Translations under genes and position numbers: made by a program | NCBI RefSeq assembly: GCF_963662255.1 | Contig: NC_085049.1 | Span: forward strand, 51,220,837 to 51,284,836 | DNA length: 64,000 nt | Origin: Cinclus cinclus | Taxonomy: Eukaryota > Chordata > Aves > Passeriformes > Cinclidae | Direction: 5' to 3' | Shown here: positions 35,501-48,517 of the stretch, one piece after another | Layout: each line of letters begins with the position of its first letter | Position numbering within the stretch: position 1 is the stretch's first letter | Notes under the pieces: generated by a model | Database searches by the model: none | The model's input: the letters and a program-made list of their open reading frames with translations, nothing else | Told to the model about the DNA's origin: nothing

Positions 35501-37119
35501 GCACCAAATAAAAAGAATTTACAGAAAATTAGCGTCAAATCTTATCTCTGTTAGAATTAAAAGCAAAATATCTAGCTGTCACCATTGAGCTCATTTTATT
35601 AAAACACTACAAGTGAAAATACTATTTATAAAGCTGTACAATTGTAAAGTTTGGGAGAAGCTAGAGTTAATTTTTCTTGGCATCAACAGCTGAATGAATG
35701 ACCCAGTTAATGCCAATAGGTGACTTTAACCTGAGCAATCAATGACTGTTTTCAATTACAACCAAATTACTGTCTCATGTAATCATGGGATATCATGCAT
35801 ACCCATTTTCCTCTTTACCAAAAATCACATTTTTCTCTGCCTTTTTTCCTCTATTTCTTTTTCTCCCCTCTTTCTTGCACACAATTTTCTAATTGGTAGT
35901 ACTCATAGGGTGTTTTTCACTTAATTATGACTAATGTTTTGTTTGTGTTCAATCTCTCATATTGTTATCAGTCTGCAAATCTTAGTAGTTTATTTTCCTG
36001 AATGGGATTTTGAAAAAAAAAAAAAACCGATCTAATTCTACAATTTTACTTTATCCTTATACTGTAAGATGATATATATGTTTTTTTGCTTTAACTTTGG
36101 ACATAAAATTCTTAAAACTACAGTGAACTCATTACTTTAGAAGAGAACAAGAATCCATCACAGATCTCAAAATTAGGATTTTGTGTAATCAGGGTAGAAA
36201 ATACTTAATTGACTTTTCCAATGGACTTTTATTAAGGAGATAACACAATCATTTGAAAATCTTCACCACTCACTGCCACATGACTGTCATCTCCAGGCTG
36301 CGTTGGTATAAAGCATTACATCTCAGGTTGTAGCTGGGATCAGGGCAGAACTCCAGCTGTGTGGGATGGGACAGCCAGTTCCCCAATAAGGTGAGTCACT
36401 ACATCTCCCTCTAATTCATCCACCAGGTCCCAATCACTTCCCACTCCCTATTCAAGATGTTGCATTGGTCAGCTTCCTAACAATTTCAAGAATGTATCAA
36501 CACTTTACCTCCAGCAACAGTATTTTCAGATTTTCAGCACATTTCATGATTCCAGAATAAATCCCGTATTTAGGGAGAATTTTTTGGGGAAATTGGTGGT
36601 GGGGAGGGGGATTGTGTTATAATGAATGAGTGCTTTCCTTCCTCTTCATTTAATAAGGAATCGTTTTATAAATATAATACCCTTGTCTTGCTGATAGGGT
36701 CAGGGCTTGTGGTTCTGTTCTATCTGATTCACATTATAAAGCTACTTCCCCAGTTTCTCAGGCTGCATACATAACTTATTTTGAGAAGGATACTGATCAT
36801 AAGACTGAGATGGAAGAAATACAGGCTTATGTCCTCATTTGAAATCATTACACCAAGATTTAAACTTGGGACTACTGTTTTGTAGATCGTGACTTTTGAC
36901 AAGTCTATGATCTGTACATTGTAAGCATATAATCTATATTTCTCAATCCTACAAAGAAAAGATCCAGGTAAATCAATGACTGTACCTTGCCCTATGATCC
37001 AGCCAGGAAAGAAGGAAGTACAGTTAACTACAGTAAGCACAAAATAATAGCAACTTGGACAAATTCTTCCCTATAACTGCTCATAAGACATGGAACTTCC
37101 ACAGCGTATTTACATAACT
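32551..37119. other. AT-rich intron or intergenic DNA
   Basis: Contains pyrimidine-rich runs (35838-35877), an A run (36013-36026) and one candidate exon (36297). No gene or repeat family was recognised. Confidence 0.4.
36297..36390 (+). other. Candidate 94-base exon
   Basis: The acceptor ACTGTCATCTCCAG (AG at 36295-36296) and the strong donor CCAATAAG/GTGAGTC define the interval. Two frames contain stops and one is open across the exon. A TATA-like string (GGTATAAAGC, about 36303) inside it also allows a promoter reading. No protein is recognised. Confidence 0.2.
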
Positions 37120-37980
37120 GATGAAGGGTTTAGGTGCCTCCTCAGCAAACTGGCTGACAACACAAAGCTGGAAGGAGTGGATATTACCTGAGGGCTGTAC
37201 TGCCCTTCAGATACCTCAGCCCTTCAGAAGGGCACCAAAAGCTTGAAAGACGGACAGCAAAGAACCTTCTAAACTTCAACAAAGGCAAATGCAGCGTCTT
37301 GCACCTGGGAAGGAATAACCCATGAACCAGCACAGGCTGAGAGCTGACCTGCTGGAAAGCTGCTCTGCAGAGAAGGATCTGAGGGTCCTGCTGGACAGCA
37401 AACACTTCATGATCCAGCAGTGCCCTCGTGGTCCAGTGGTATCCTGGGGTGAATTAGGAAGAGCATTGACAGCAGGTGAAGGGATATGATCCTGCCCCTC
37501 TACTCAGCCCAGGTGAGGCACATCTGGAGTGCTGTGTCCACTTCTGGACTCCTCAGAACAAGAACGACACAGAGCTCCTGGAGCAGGTCCAGCAGAGGTG
37601 ATTTAGGAAATGAATGGAGCGTCTCTCCTATGAGAAAAGGCAGAGCGAGCTGGGCCTGTTCAGCTGCAAGAAGAGGTGACTGAGAGGGGACCTCATCAAT
37701 CTGTCTGAAGGGAGATGTGAGAGTAAGTTTCCAGGCTCTGCTGAGTGGTGCCGAGCAATAGGACAAGAGGCAAGAGGCAGAAATGGATTCACAGTTTACT
37801 GTGCATGTGTCTGAGCACGGGAACAGATTGTCCAGAGATGTTGTGGAGCCTCCCTCACTGGAGGCCAGTCTGAACACAGTCTTGTGCCATCTGCCGTGGG
37901 ATGACCCTACTTCAGCAGGGAGGTTGGACCAGATGAACCCGTGTTGCCTTCCAACCTTACATGTTCTGTGATTCTGTGAA
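37120..37980 (+). mobile_element. CR1: CR1 LINE fragment, 3' part with GATTCTGTGA tail
   Basis: Starts near the 'CTCAGCAAACTGGCTGACAACACAAAGCTGG' segment, which encodes the A/DD-type motif of the CR1 reverse transcriptase. It continues through CTTCAACAAAGGCAAATGCAG, CTGCTGGAAAGCTGCTCTGCAGAGAAGGA, GGGGACCTCATCAAT and GGTTGGACCAGATGA. The tail is GTTCTGTGATTCTGTGA. It belongs to a different CR1 subfamily from the copies with ATTCTATGATTCT tails. Several deletions and stops make it inactive. Confidence 0.95.
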
Positions 37981-38000
37981 ATTATTTGAATACGGAAAAA

Positions 38001-38024
38001 AATCCAAATTTGAAAATTTGGATT
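38001..38024. repeat. Perfect inverted repeat, 11-base arms, just after a CR1 end
   Basis: AATCCAAATTT and AAATTTGGATT flank a GA loop. It lies 20 bases after the end of the CR1 at 37980, so it may sit in the target flank. Confidence 0.7.
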
Positions 38025-38696
38025 GCGTAAATACAGAACAAAAATAACATTCTGCCTTCCCTGAAGTCTTACCAATTTCTTTAACTGGGTTATAAAAGTT
38101 GCATTCCAAGGGCTCTGGAAAGTATTTCACTCACTTTTTTATCAAGAGAGCATCTTGATAGAGAAATTGAATGTCTTGAATGAAATAAAACATTAAGAAT
38201 CACTAAAAAAATGGGCTTCTGAATGTAAAGTTCATTATGAGTTGTTAGTTATGGACAATGAATGTTCTTTTTACATTGTGTTCTCTTTCTATTGGAAACT
38301 TGTTGAGTGAATTCTAAGTATAATAGAGAGAGACAATTTCACATACCCTGGTGTGCAGCAGGAATGATTAAAGATACTCAAATTTAACCAACAGAACTTC
38401 TGTATTTCGGAGAGAAATTATTTTAATCGGTGATTCTTGTTTGTTCGTTTTCCAAATCTGGGTTTATGGCATGATTCAGAGACTCTGCAACTGTTTAAAT
38501 TTCTCACATTTGTCTTGAAGTGAAAGAAAGAGAAGTCCTTTTTATACATTTCTTCCTCCCAGGTAAATATACATATCCTGTGCGCTTCAGAAACAGAAAG
38601 AATAGAGGGGATGTTTTTACACATGAAATGAGATGACTGTAACATTTCAGTGTGACTAGCCCTTTACGCTTTCTGCTGTCACATTCCCAGTCTTAC

Positions 38697-38888
38697 CTGT
38701 AGCCACTAGTAAAAAGTGCAGCCTCAAATCCATACTGACATTTCAATCCAGGTATTTTGAAAAGACAGGGTATAAGAAGTTATTTTATGCTGATTATTAG
38801 GTGTGAGGAATTGTGATGAGGTGTTCAGCTGTTTTGGTAAGCATTTCTTGAAAATCAGGATTTTGCATTCAGACCATGCTCTCATTTT
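38697..38888 (-). other. Candidate 192-base minus-strand exon
   Basis: On the minus strand the acceptor CTGCTCTCATTTCAG (boundary at 38888) and donor GGCTACAG/GTAAGAC (boundary at 38697) are both good. One frame is open for more than 50 codons, then stops before the donor. A non-coding exon or chance is the likely reading. Confidence 0.15.
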
Positions 38889-39239
38889 CTGAAATGAGAG
38901 CAGAACTTAAAATACATTGAATATTCACTCCCCCCCTAAAAAAAAAAAATAGAGTAAATACTTCTGGTCTCTGTATTTTTCTACAGGTTTCCAGCATTCT
39001 AGAACCTATATTTAGTCTCCTAATTGAAACCACATAAACCCTGCTGCCAGCAGCCCCTATCCCTAATCTGAGTTAGACCCTTTTGCCCTCCACAAGGAGA
39101 ACCAGATCTTTGGGTACCCCCATACCAGGAATCACCTGCTGAAATACCTTTGAGTGTTAGTAGATTTGCTAAAAGTTGGTGAACCTCAAGATATTTTGAG
39201 TAAAGGGTTTCAAGTGAATCAGTATTGACAAATGAAATG

Positions 39240-39240
<1 letters not shown>

Positions 39241-39299
<59 letters not shown>
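39241..39299. repeat. Microsatellite (TATC)n
   Basis: About fifteen uninterrupted TATC units. Probably length-variable between individuals. Confidence 0.97.
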
Positions 39300-40046
39300 T
39301 TTAATGCTAACTCAAACAGTAAACATGAATATTTACTGATATACCAGATTGCTGGATTTTACTTCTATGTTTATGCCTTTCCATGGAACACAAGACCATA
39401 AATCTGAAAAATAGATTTTTTTTCCAACAATACTCACTGTAGTTTTCATGGTGATGACAGAAGTTCATCTCAGAACTGGGTCTTGTATTTCTGCCAACAC
39501 ACAGCATGCCTGACCTGCAAAGCCCTTGCTATTCCAGAGCCAAGCCTCCGTTGAGCAAACTCTGGAAGTCATGCAGACTATGGCAATGTGGATCTGTAGC
39601 CACTAAATAGGAAAGTAACATCAAGAAATTAATTTTCACTTGTGACATGAAGCAGTTGTCCAGATAAGATAGCAGAGAGGTATAACTTAGTGTTCCTCAA
39701 CATATAACACCATTGCCTAATATCTGACATTCAGCTGGCTGCAATTTTTAAGTGAATACTCAAAATATATAATTTCATAATGAAACCAAAATGAGATACC
39801 CTCACGGCATGAATAAATACATTTAAAGCGGGACAATACATTTTGATTAGTTGGTTACCCCTTCCTCTTCACAGAAAAAGTCTGTCATATTAGATGCAGT
39901 TCCTAAGCAAGTATATCATGTTAACAAGGAAAATATTTTCTTTTTGACTGGCACTTGGCACAGCTCTTGGGAGATCATGCGTTCCTGACATCAGCTTAAG
40001 CAATTCAAGGAAAGGCCATCTAAATCTGCAGTATATCAGAGCTCAC

Positions 40047-40208
40047 GGCATGAGGCTTGGTGAGCAGCAGGGAGGGGTGTGATGGCTCCTCTGTGTCACA
40101 ACCAGCAGCAGCAGCCAGAGATCGCCTTCGAGAGGCAGCGCTGCAAACATGGTTTGGACAGCTGGAGAGCTTCCCACTGTGTCACGGTAATATAGCGGAT
40201 TGATAATT
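40047..40208 (-). other. Candidate 162-base minus-strand exon, open throughout, locally GC-rich
   Basis: The acceptor has a strong pyrimidine tract (CCTGTCCTCTTTTCCACCAG, boundary at 40208). The donor CATGCC/GTGAGC (boundary at 40047) is moderate. The length is a multiple of three. One frame is open across the whole interval and for about 25 codons upstream, including a hydrophobic run LWLLLLVV. Two other points favour old coding sequence: GC content is higher than in the flanks, and several CpGs are present. Against it, no family is recognised and a second frame is also open over much of the interval. Confidence 0.25.
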
Positions 40209-43200
40209 CTGGTGGAAAAGAGGACAGGTAAAAAAACCCTACCAGCAGTTTTAATAAATTTCCTAGCTGTATTTCCAAGAATTATTTATAAAAAAAAATA
40301 AATATATCAAGCAGGTGTATTTATCGAATGTTAGAAACATTACCTTGGGCTTTGTTTTTTTTTTTCTCTTTGACTATTATGCTGTAATGTAAGAAAAAAG
40401 AATGACCAAGACATTTAACAGAGAAATCATCATATATTCAGTAAGGAAATTAAAGGATTAAGTAGAATGTATAAGGTTTTAAGAAGAAAATGTAAGACTT
40501 ATTAGTTTTTCAGTGTCCTTCTTTCCTCAGGCACTGAAATAATGATAAAACAAAGAACAGTGTTGAGAAGCAGTGCTCAAAATTCAAATAAATTATTATT
40601 GATACAATATTATTCAGATATAATATTGATATATTATTATTCAGATAATAAATGTACATTAGCCCACTGTGCATGCCATACATCTGCAGCTTGTCACAAT
40701 GGCATGCTCTAGGCATATCCCAGGAACTCAAAATCATCAATTTAATTTTTCATTTATCTTAAGTCCAGTAGGTTCTTAGAAGCATTTGGTATGCAGCAAG
40801 TTAAAAATCTGGAAGTAGAATATTGTTATATCAGAAAATTCTATGCATTATAGTTTTATGAGGCATCATTTGCAATATAACAAATCACAGTAGTCACACA
40901 AGCTGGAATTTTTTCCATGTTGCATGTTTCAGTGTTTCAATTTTTTCCCTCACAATTACATTTTTAAATTTGTTTTTAAAAGTTATATTTTTGATAACAT
41001 GTTACCCACAGTCCTTGTTCAAAATACTTTTTAGATGTTCGAGTCAATTATTTATTATTTATAAATAATTTTAAAATTTAATGTAATATAATTCAATTAG
41101 TTTTCTAAACACAAAAGTAAGATGGCCAAACATCTGCAGAAATTCAATTCCTCTTTTGCTCATAACCTTATGCTTGCAGCAAAAATTTACTCGTTAAGTT
41201 ATAAAATAGAATAAATATGTTGTCTTTTTGCTCTATTCTTTCTGCAAATGTATATATGTGACAGAAATACTTAACCCAACACCTTTGCAGTTCTTATGAG
41301 TATATGCCAGTAAGTAGATATTGCTGCAATTAATTATAGACTGTTCAAACAGCAAGAGAAGAAAAATCACTTGGATATCTAATGGATAAGGCACTTCAAA
41401 AAAATTCCTCTGAAGTGTTTAACTGGAGCATTAGTTTTTTGTATTCATCAGAGCCACATTTCTAATAGTAACAGCTTCTTTTTAGACTTACATGCATTAT
41501 TTTAAAATGGAAATATTCCCTGAGGAAATGCCCTTTTTCAACAGAAATATCTGTTGCAAGAACAGAATTAAATGCAAATCCTAGAAAACCTGTGGCATCT
41601 GACCATTACACTGTACGAGCATTCAACCACCTGATTCTGTCCTCAACAGGATCTTTCCATTAGATGTAGCAGAGAACCTAAGCAGGCAGACCTGAGATGC
41701 CTAAGCCGAAAAAATTTCCCTTATACTCTCCACTCGATGATGTCTAAACCTGAAAGCTGTTAAGATCAGTTGGTCTCTCCCAGATTGATTTTAACGTTCT
41801 CTAAACTCCTAAAATTTTGTTCCAGTGAATCCCCAGGGCTTCCCTAGCCCCCGGAGATCCTTATCTCCTGCCTAAACCTGATGCAGATGTAAAAAAAGGC
41901 ATTTCTCTGCCAGGCTCCAGTAGGGTCTGACACAGGCTGACACAACCTCACAAAAATGTTGTGGCTGCTTTCTTTCCAGTTGCAGCTGAGGGGAAATGCA
42001 GTGGCCGCAGACATTCAAACATTCAACCAGGAAAGAGACATTTTGGATCAAGTTCTCTTTTTTGCCTGAGGGATTCAAACTGACATAACCTACCTCCCAG
42101 GAGCATTATGTAAGAACTAAGGTGTAGGTTATTTGGGGGAACAGAAGCAAAGGAATTATATGGAGGGGTGCTCTTGACATATTCTGGCCCCATTTTACTC
42201 CCAAGGGTTAAAGACAGAAGGCAGATGAGTTTATGGGTTCTTCATCTGAGCAAAGCAAGTCTGGGTTGTGTTTGATGTAAAGTACAGAAACAGCCTTTGG
42301 AGAACAGACCCAAAAAATCCTCCAGCAGATCAGCTCACCTGCTGAATCCCTCTTTCACTTGTCTTATGAGTTTCAGTGCTGCCACAGGACAGGGACAGTG
42401 AAATGAGATCTGACCATGTATATTAATCATTGTTCACTGAATGTGTGGCCTTGCTGCCTTATAATGAAGCTTTATGGCTTTAAACTTCTCTTAGCAAGAA
42501 CTTCTGACCCAAGCAAGCCACACTTTCTAAAAGATATCTAAAATACCACCTCTCCATCTTCCTTCTTTCTCTCCCAGCCACTCTCTCTCTCCCTTCCGTC
42601 TCTTTCTTCTAATGAACAGTAAACCCCACAGCCATATAAAAGACTGGATATAATTTTCTGCCACTATTTATATGTACTCACCTGGACCTTTTACAAATAA
42701 ATTATTCTGGTGGGGACACTTTTCTTCAACAAACCACTATTTCAGATGTACTGTTCCTCAGTGTGCTATGCAGATTTGCCCTTTACCAGTGTCTTTTCCT
42801 TTCTGGATCCTATTCTGAAGCATCTAATTCTCCACTTAATCTTTACTGGAAGCCTAAGTGCCTCACTCAAAATTTAATTTACACCAGGAAAAAAATGCCT
42901 AAAACATAATTAAACATGCATATTTTTAGTTATTGAACACAGTTCTTCATTAAATGCAGAGATTCAAGAAATGGAAAGAACCTGGCTTAATGCTCAAAGC
43001 ATGTATGTAATTATTAAAAAAACCCCACAGAACATTATTTCACATCAAAGCTTAATATCAGTGATATGAAAAGACTTGCATTACTTTATAAATTAGATAG
43101 CTTTCTCATGAGGCTTGCTTTCTTGGTCCAATCATTACTGGAAATCACTTGTAAGAGAAATTTGGATGCTGCACATCCAGACAGTTACACTCAAAATGGT

Positions 43201-43584
43201 GGTTAGAATGAAAGTGAGACACCAGTTTGAAACTGAATTATTATGGCTTTTTTTCCCCCTTCACACTCACTCTGTGCCACAATATATGCAGTTTAATTCT
43301 GTGAATCTTTGTATATCTCATATCAATGTTGCTTTCATGATTGCTTACGGAGCAGCAAAGAGGGAACTTATAATTCTTTGATTTTAATATACCATCACTA
43401 CTTTTTTAACATTTTCCCTACTTCATGGTATCATGGTACATAATTGGGAAATTCATCAAACGAGGAAAAGATAATATGGTTATAATAAGTCCAATACTTG
43501 TAAAAGTTCTGCACAGTTTAGCACCAGGAGGCTGAATTAATTCCACTGGTACAAAATTACAGTGGATATCAACAGGTACAGACC

Positions 43585-43610
43585 TACACACACACATATA
43601 TATATATATA
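43585..43610. repeat. Compound (AC)n(AT)n dinucleotide repeat
   Basis: A short AC run passes directly into an AT run of about eight units. Confidence 0.9.
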
Positions 43611-44411
43611 GGTACATGAATGATCATACAGGGATATGAACATACAAATACATATTCCGTACACAGAAATATAACAGAAAGGATTGTGACAAATGTACTT
43701 GCTTTACATGACAGGTAGCTCCTTCCCGCATTTCTGTTTCTATAACTTCATATCCTTAAATAAAGTCTCATCACTAAGGTTTATATAAACAAAATTTGGG
43801 TCTACAACCAAATCTGTAATTGAATCTTGAATTTTGGTTTGCCTTGTGTAAATTACATTGAACCTTTGGATTGTTGTTTCCCTGTAAAATAATGTTTATA
43901 ATGAATGACTAATAATTAAAAATATTTGAAAATTGCTAGGCAGAATGATATCATCAAGTCATTTATCGCTTAGCCTAGTTTATTGGAAAACCAACAGGTA
44001 AAATAATACAGGACCTGAACATTCCCTGACATGCATTCTGAATATATTTCTCATACCTTAGGAATTTTAAACTGTAGGGGATCTGGTCCAAACAACATAA
44101 CATAATTGTGATTTCTATTTATAAAGGCAAAGTGCAAGTTAGTAGACTTAGAGAAAATAATCATAATTGTTGATAGTTAGGACTAACTTATGCCAAAGTT
44201 TTGGAGGTGCTTAAGAGCTAGATTTACAGTAAAGCATATGTTAATAAAAAATTAAAACAACAAAAGGACTTTACACCCAGATTTCTAATTTCTTTTCAGA
44301 CTTTCTACATCTTCTCTAGATACACAAGATTCAGTACCAAAAAACCTTTATTTTGTTCTAAATTCTAAAAATTATTCCCAAATGTGCATAATGTAAGAAA
44401 TTGCCAAAATG

Positions 44412-44454
44412 AAAAAAAAAAAAAAAAAAAACCAAAAAAAACCCACAACAACCA
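44412..44454 (+). repeat. A-rich / A-C-rich tract
   Basis: Twenty A are followed by CC, a further A run and CCCACAACAACC. It is the complement type of the T/G-rich tracts elsewhere in the window. Confidence 0.75.
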
Positions 44455-44559
44455 TTATTTTCCTTAACTTGTTCTGATAACATTTCAGTGTCCTCTAAAG
44501 CTCTTCAATGCTTTTCAGAGATGCATCGGAGTTCACAAGCTGAGAAGAGACAGCCAAAG

Positions 44560-44845
44560 TAGCTCAAACCCCTGGACTTCATCAAGGCATTTGCCACAGC
44601 CTCCTCCTATACAAGCTGGCAAGATACTGACTGGACAGGTGGTCAGTGGGATGGATTGGAAACTGGCTCACCGGCAGAAATCAGTGGGTGCTGATTGATG
44701 CCTTTTACTCCGTCTGGCTGCCTGTCACACACAGGGTCCCACAGGTACAAATACTTGTCCCCACCCTGTGCAGCATCCGCATAAATGATCTGGATGGTAG
44801 GTTTGGAAACCCCCACACTAGGTTAGCTGATGACACTCACACGTG
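44560..44845 (+). mobile_element. CR1: CR1 LINE internal reverse-transcriptase fragment
   Basis: The decayed translation follows the CR1 reverse transcriptase: a 'kaFATASSYTSW'-like segment (about 44583-44620), 'GWIGNWLTGRNQWVLIDA' (44649-44702), a 'thRVPQvQiLvPTL' segment in place of the usual 'SGVPQGSVLGPVL', 'RINDLD' and 'LADDTH' (44824-44841), which contains the conserved DD pair. The element stops there, so both ends are missing. Stops and indels break the frame. Confidence 0.88.
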
Positions 44846-46609
44846 TAGAGTATTTTTTGCTCAAGGAAGTTACATTTCTTGTTGTAAATGTTCTATAGAG
44901 TATTTTTATGTTGTCTTTATGTCCAGCTACTTCTTTAGCTGCTATTAGTCCATCACTTCCAAGTAGTAAAGGTGCTACCCATATTTAGTCTGCACAATTT
45001 TCAGATGTTGTTGTTGCATAAAATCTGCCCAGCAGTGGTAGAGAAAGGGAGGAACAAAGAAAGCAATTGTCTTGTAATTTTTCACCAAAAAAAAATATTT
45101 TTGATATTTTTGTACTAGGACTTATGTTATCTGAGTCAGAAATTACAGACCAAATTTTCCTATGTAATTTTGTACAAGAATTGGATTCTTTGGTAGCTAT
45201 TTCAGAGTGAATGTAGAGTTTGGAGAAACTTTCATCTCTGAAAGTTGTTTATTTTCACAAAAGTTCAATTTCTATGAATATAAAAGTTTTGAGCCTTCTG
45301 CTTCACTTTCATATTTTGTACTTACAAATGGATTCAAAATAAGGGAATATGCCTCCACAAGAGCTCACACATTAAGCATGACTGTCTACAACTTTTTTCT
45401 TGAGCAAGTTGAAATCCCTTTGGAATGAAAGTAGAAGAAATGTAGGAAAACTTTTTTACAAAAATTATTTTCACTGTAAAATATATAATCTATTATAAAG
45501 AAGTTGCTTTTAAAAAATATGGTAAATCCATAAATGTCACCAGAAGTCAAACTCAAGTCTTCAGAAAGGTGTTATGTCTGATAAGAAATCAGTGCTGTAT
45601 AAGATGCTGTTTTATTTATGGATGATCTGGAGAGTTCACCTAGTGAGAATCACTTCTCACCAAGCAAGAGCTGCAAATTGTATTTGAAAGTAGTATTTCT
45701 GATTAAAATTGGCACTTCTGAGCCTCCTGATGACTAATTCCTGTTTTCTTAAGCAGTAACTTTATTTCAGCTGAAAATATCCTCCACAGACATGCTTTCA
45801 AGTTCTGTACTTCATGTTGCTCTAATGTTGCAGGAAGAACTTCAAACACTTATCTCAGGTACAGCCATGAGGCTATGAAAGTGCCTTGACTTTTTCCCTT
45901 CCATTTTTGCAACTGCTGTGCTGAAAGAGTAGCCAGTGTAGTAACTCAGAATTTCTGCTTTCCTCTCAGTTGGTGTTTCTTACTATACTTTTGATTGCCT
46001 GCTGCTCTACTATTGCCTTGTGACCACTAGCCTTCCCTGGGCCAGCCCCACTATTTTATCTATTACACCATTCTGATACATTTCTACAATTTCTGGGAAG
46101 CGTTTTAAGATATAGCAGCATCCAAGCTACCATTGAACTGTGCATCTTTGGACTAAGGATCCTGTCTTCCTGTGGTTTCATAACACAAACTCACAAAGTC
46201 AAACCCAATAATCTTCTAGGGATGAAAAGGCAACTGATAGTATATGTTGCTGGATAAACTTCCAGTCCTTGCAGAAAAAATATCTGCATTTACATAAGAT
46301 TTTTCTGCATTTGTGTATGCAACGAAGAAATACTGTAAATATTTATTGTAGTTTGAGCACACTTAGAGAAATCTTTGCATCATTCAGTGAGAATGATTTT
46401 TATTTAAAATAAGACCACAGGCATTCTGAAAATGCTGGTTTAAGAAAGCTTTCATTAGGAAAAGGAAATTTTACCACTACTTGTTTTAGTAATTGATTCA
46501 AAAGGGTTTTGATTAGGATAATGAATAATGGTTTCTTATAAATTTTTCCTGTAAATATGGGGAAGAATACATCACAAAAAGAATATGCAAATTCTACCAC
46601 AAATTGTAT

Positions 46610-47107
46610 TCACTGATTGAAAATGTAATCTGTTCTGTTGTGCTGCTGGAAACGTTTACTCTGATACATAAGGTAGCAGAAAATAAGGCATACATCTTCA
46701 CCTACTCTGCTCTGGGTTACAGGTGCAGATGTGCTTCTCTGCTCCCTGCTGCAGCTGAAGTGTACAGGACAGCCTCTGAAAGGAAGCAGGATTTGTGTTG
46801 GTCCCAGATTCCACATCCTGTTCTCTGCTGAGTCTGCTCTAAGGACAGGCATGTGCAGCAGACCATGGGACAGCTGCCAACGCCTCGGGAACTCCAGCGT
46901 GAAGACAATGATATCTGACCTGCTTTCTGCTGCTGCAGCTGTGGGGCAAGAGCTCACGGCTGAGCACAGGGCTGAGCACCAGGGAGCTAACTTGTAACAC
47001 CAAGCTGTTTTGAAAATAGATTTTTCTTTTGATTTTGCAGAATTTCCTCTTGGACTGACAAGCATGTCTTTCCACTTCTCCCTTTTTCTGAGACAGCAAC
47101 GTACCAT
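46610..47107 (-). other. Unrecognised 165-codon open frame
   Basis: The frame starts MVRCCLRKREKWKD with a good start context (G at -3 and +4). It has a basic N-terminus and a Cys/Ser/Ala-rich middle. The DNA is locally richer in GC, and other frames on both strands are open over the same interval (for example 46731-46997 plus). A strong plus-strand acceptor (TTTTTCTTTTGATTTTGCAG, ending at 47040) lies inside it. No domain is recognised. Chance is the likeliest explanation, with an exon on either strand possible. Confidence 0.12.
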
Positions 47108-47277
47108 GCCAGGGAAAAATTGTCCCCTTTTCTTGACATTTTAATTTGTCTAGCAGCCTGTTGGTCCATCAGCTCCATGTTGGAGGTTCCCATGCCTTAT
47201 TGCCAACTTTGTGTATTTTCTACTGTGAAGTTTTGTACTCCAAAATTATATTATTATGTGAGAATTTAAGCTTTTCT

Positions 47278-47325
47278 ATTTTTTTTTTTGAGGGGGGTGG
47301 GTTGGGGTTTTTTTTGGTTGTTATT
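47278..47325. repeat. T/G-rich low-complexity tract
   Basis: A T run, then GAGGGGGGTGGGTTGGGG, then another T run. The G runs could form a quadruplex on the plus strand. Confidence 0.65.
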
Positions 47326-48517
47326 TTTTAATCTTGTGATCATCAAATAAGACAAATTATCTTTTCAGGCCTCACTCATGATTTTCATATGCTTAGTGAC
47401 AACAAAATAACCTCCCTTGCCACCTACCCACTTCCTGATCTGCATCAGCAGAACAAGGGATACAGAGGTATAATGGTCCCATTACTTCCCAGACCCAGCG
47501 TTATTTGTGCTGTCTTGCAGGGACAAAGTAAGGTTCAACTTCTTTTCCTGGTCCCAAGTGAGTATAGATTTCCTAAAATGGAGGCTACCTTTAAAATGTG
47601 AGCAGAGGCAGAGGATACAGCTTAGTAGGAGATTCTTCAAACTATTGAGCATTACTGCCTTCTTATCTTTACAGCAACAGCTCCTGCTTCAGAAACTAAA
47701 CAAGTCTATATTACAACTTTTCCTTAGACATGTTCTACAGATAAAAAACTGCAAAGTTAAAATTTGTGACTCAAATTTTGTTACTCAAAACCATAACCCC
47801 TCGCAGTTAAGTCTTGAAAACACTGCGCAGGAAACTGAAATGTCCAAAGCTGGAAGGTTGAGTGGCTTTTTTAACCTTAATTAACACTATCAGAATGTAC
47901 TTTATTTCTCCTGGAAGACAATGCTTCTGAATCCTTTCCTAAAGGCTGTTACCTCTGTCCTCCTGTCAAAGATGAAACAGAGGTTGTTTCTGCCTTCCAA
48001 AATCCAGCTGTAGATGATGATAATACAGTGGTTTGAACATTTAGACTCACTTGCCTGAGGGTTGTCTTATAACCTACCAATCCTCCAGCTGCATCTGGGC
48101 CCTGCCTGCCACACATTAAGTTTCCAAGTGTGTGCAAGAGGGCAAACTTTACCTTCACCTTTGGAATAGCCATTGTCTGAAACAAAATGACACAATATTC
48201 GAGGTGCACAAGCAGGAGACAAGGGAAGGTTATTACACCTACTTATTTGCTTCCACCTATTGTGGTGTCTTATTCCAGAAGCATGCACCACCTCTGTGTA
48301 CTCAAATGCATAAAGAATTGCTGCTGCTCTTCTTTTCCTTTCTGTCATAAAGAGAAAATACAAAATTAGCCATTCAAGGTGCTCAGACTCCTTCAGCTGA
48401 AAATGAGTATGTTTATTCTTTTTATCCTTCCCTTCTCTTATTTGAACTCTGTTGCACATTTTTGCATGTCCCTACCTCTGAGTTCAGTCTGAGATTAATT
48501 GTTCTGTTGTTTTTCAG

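Larger units (their letters stand above)
37981..44559. other. AT-rich intron or intergenic DNA
   Basis: Holds an 11-base-arm hairpin (38001), a tetranucleotide microsatellite (39241), two minus-strand candidate exons (38697, 40047), a pyrimidine tract (42548-42611), a CA/TA repeat (43585) and an A-rich tract (44412). No complete gene was seen. Confidence 0.4.
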
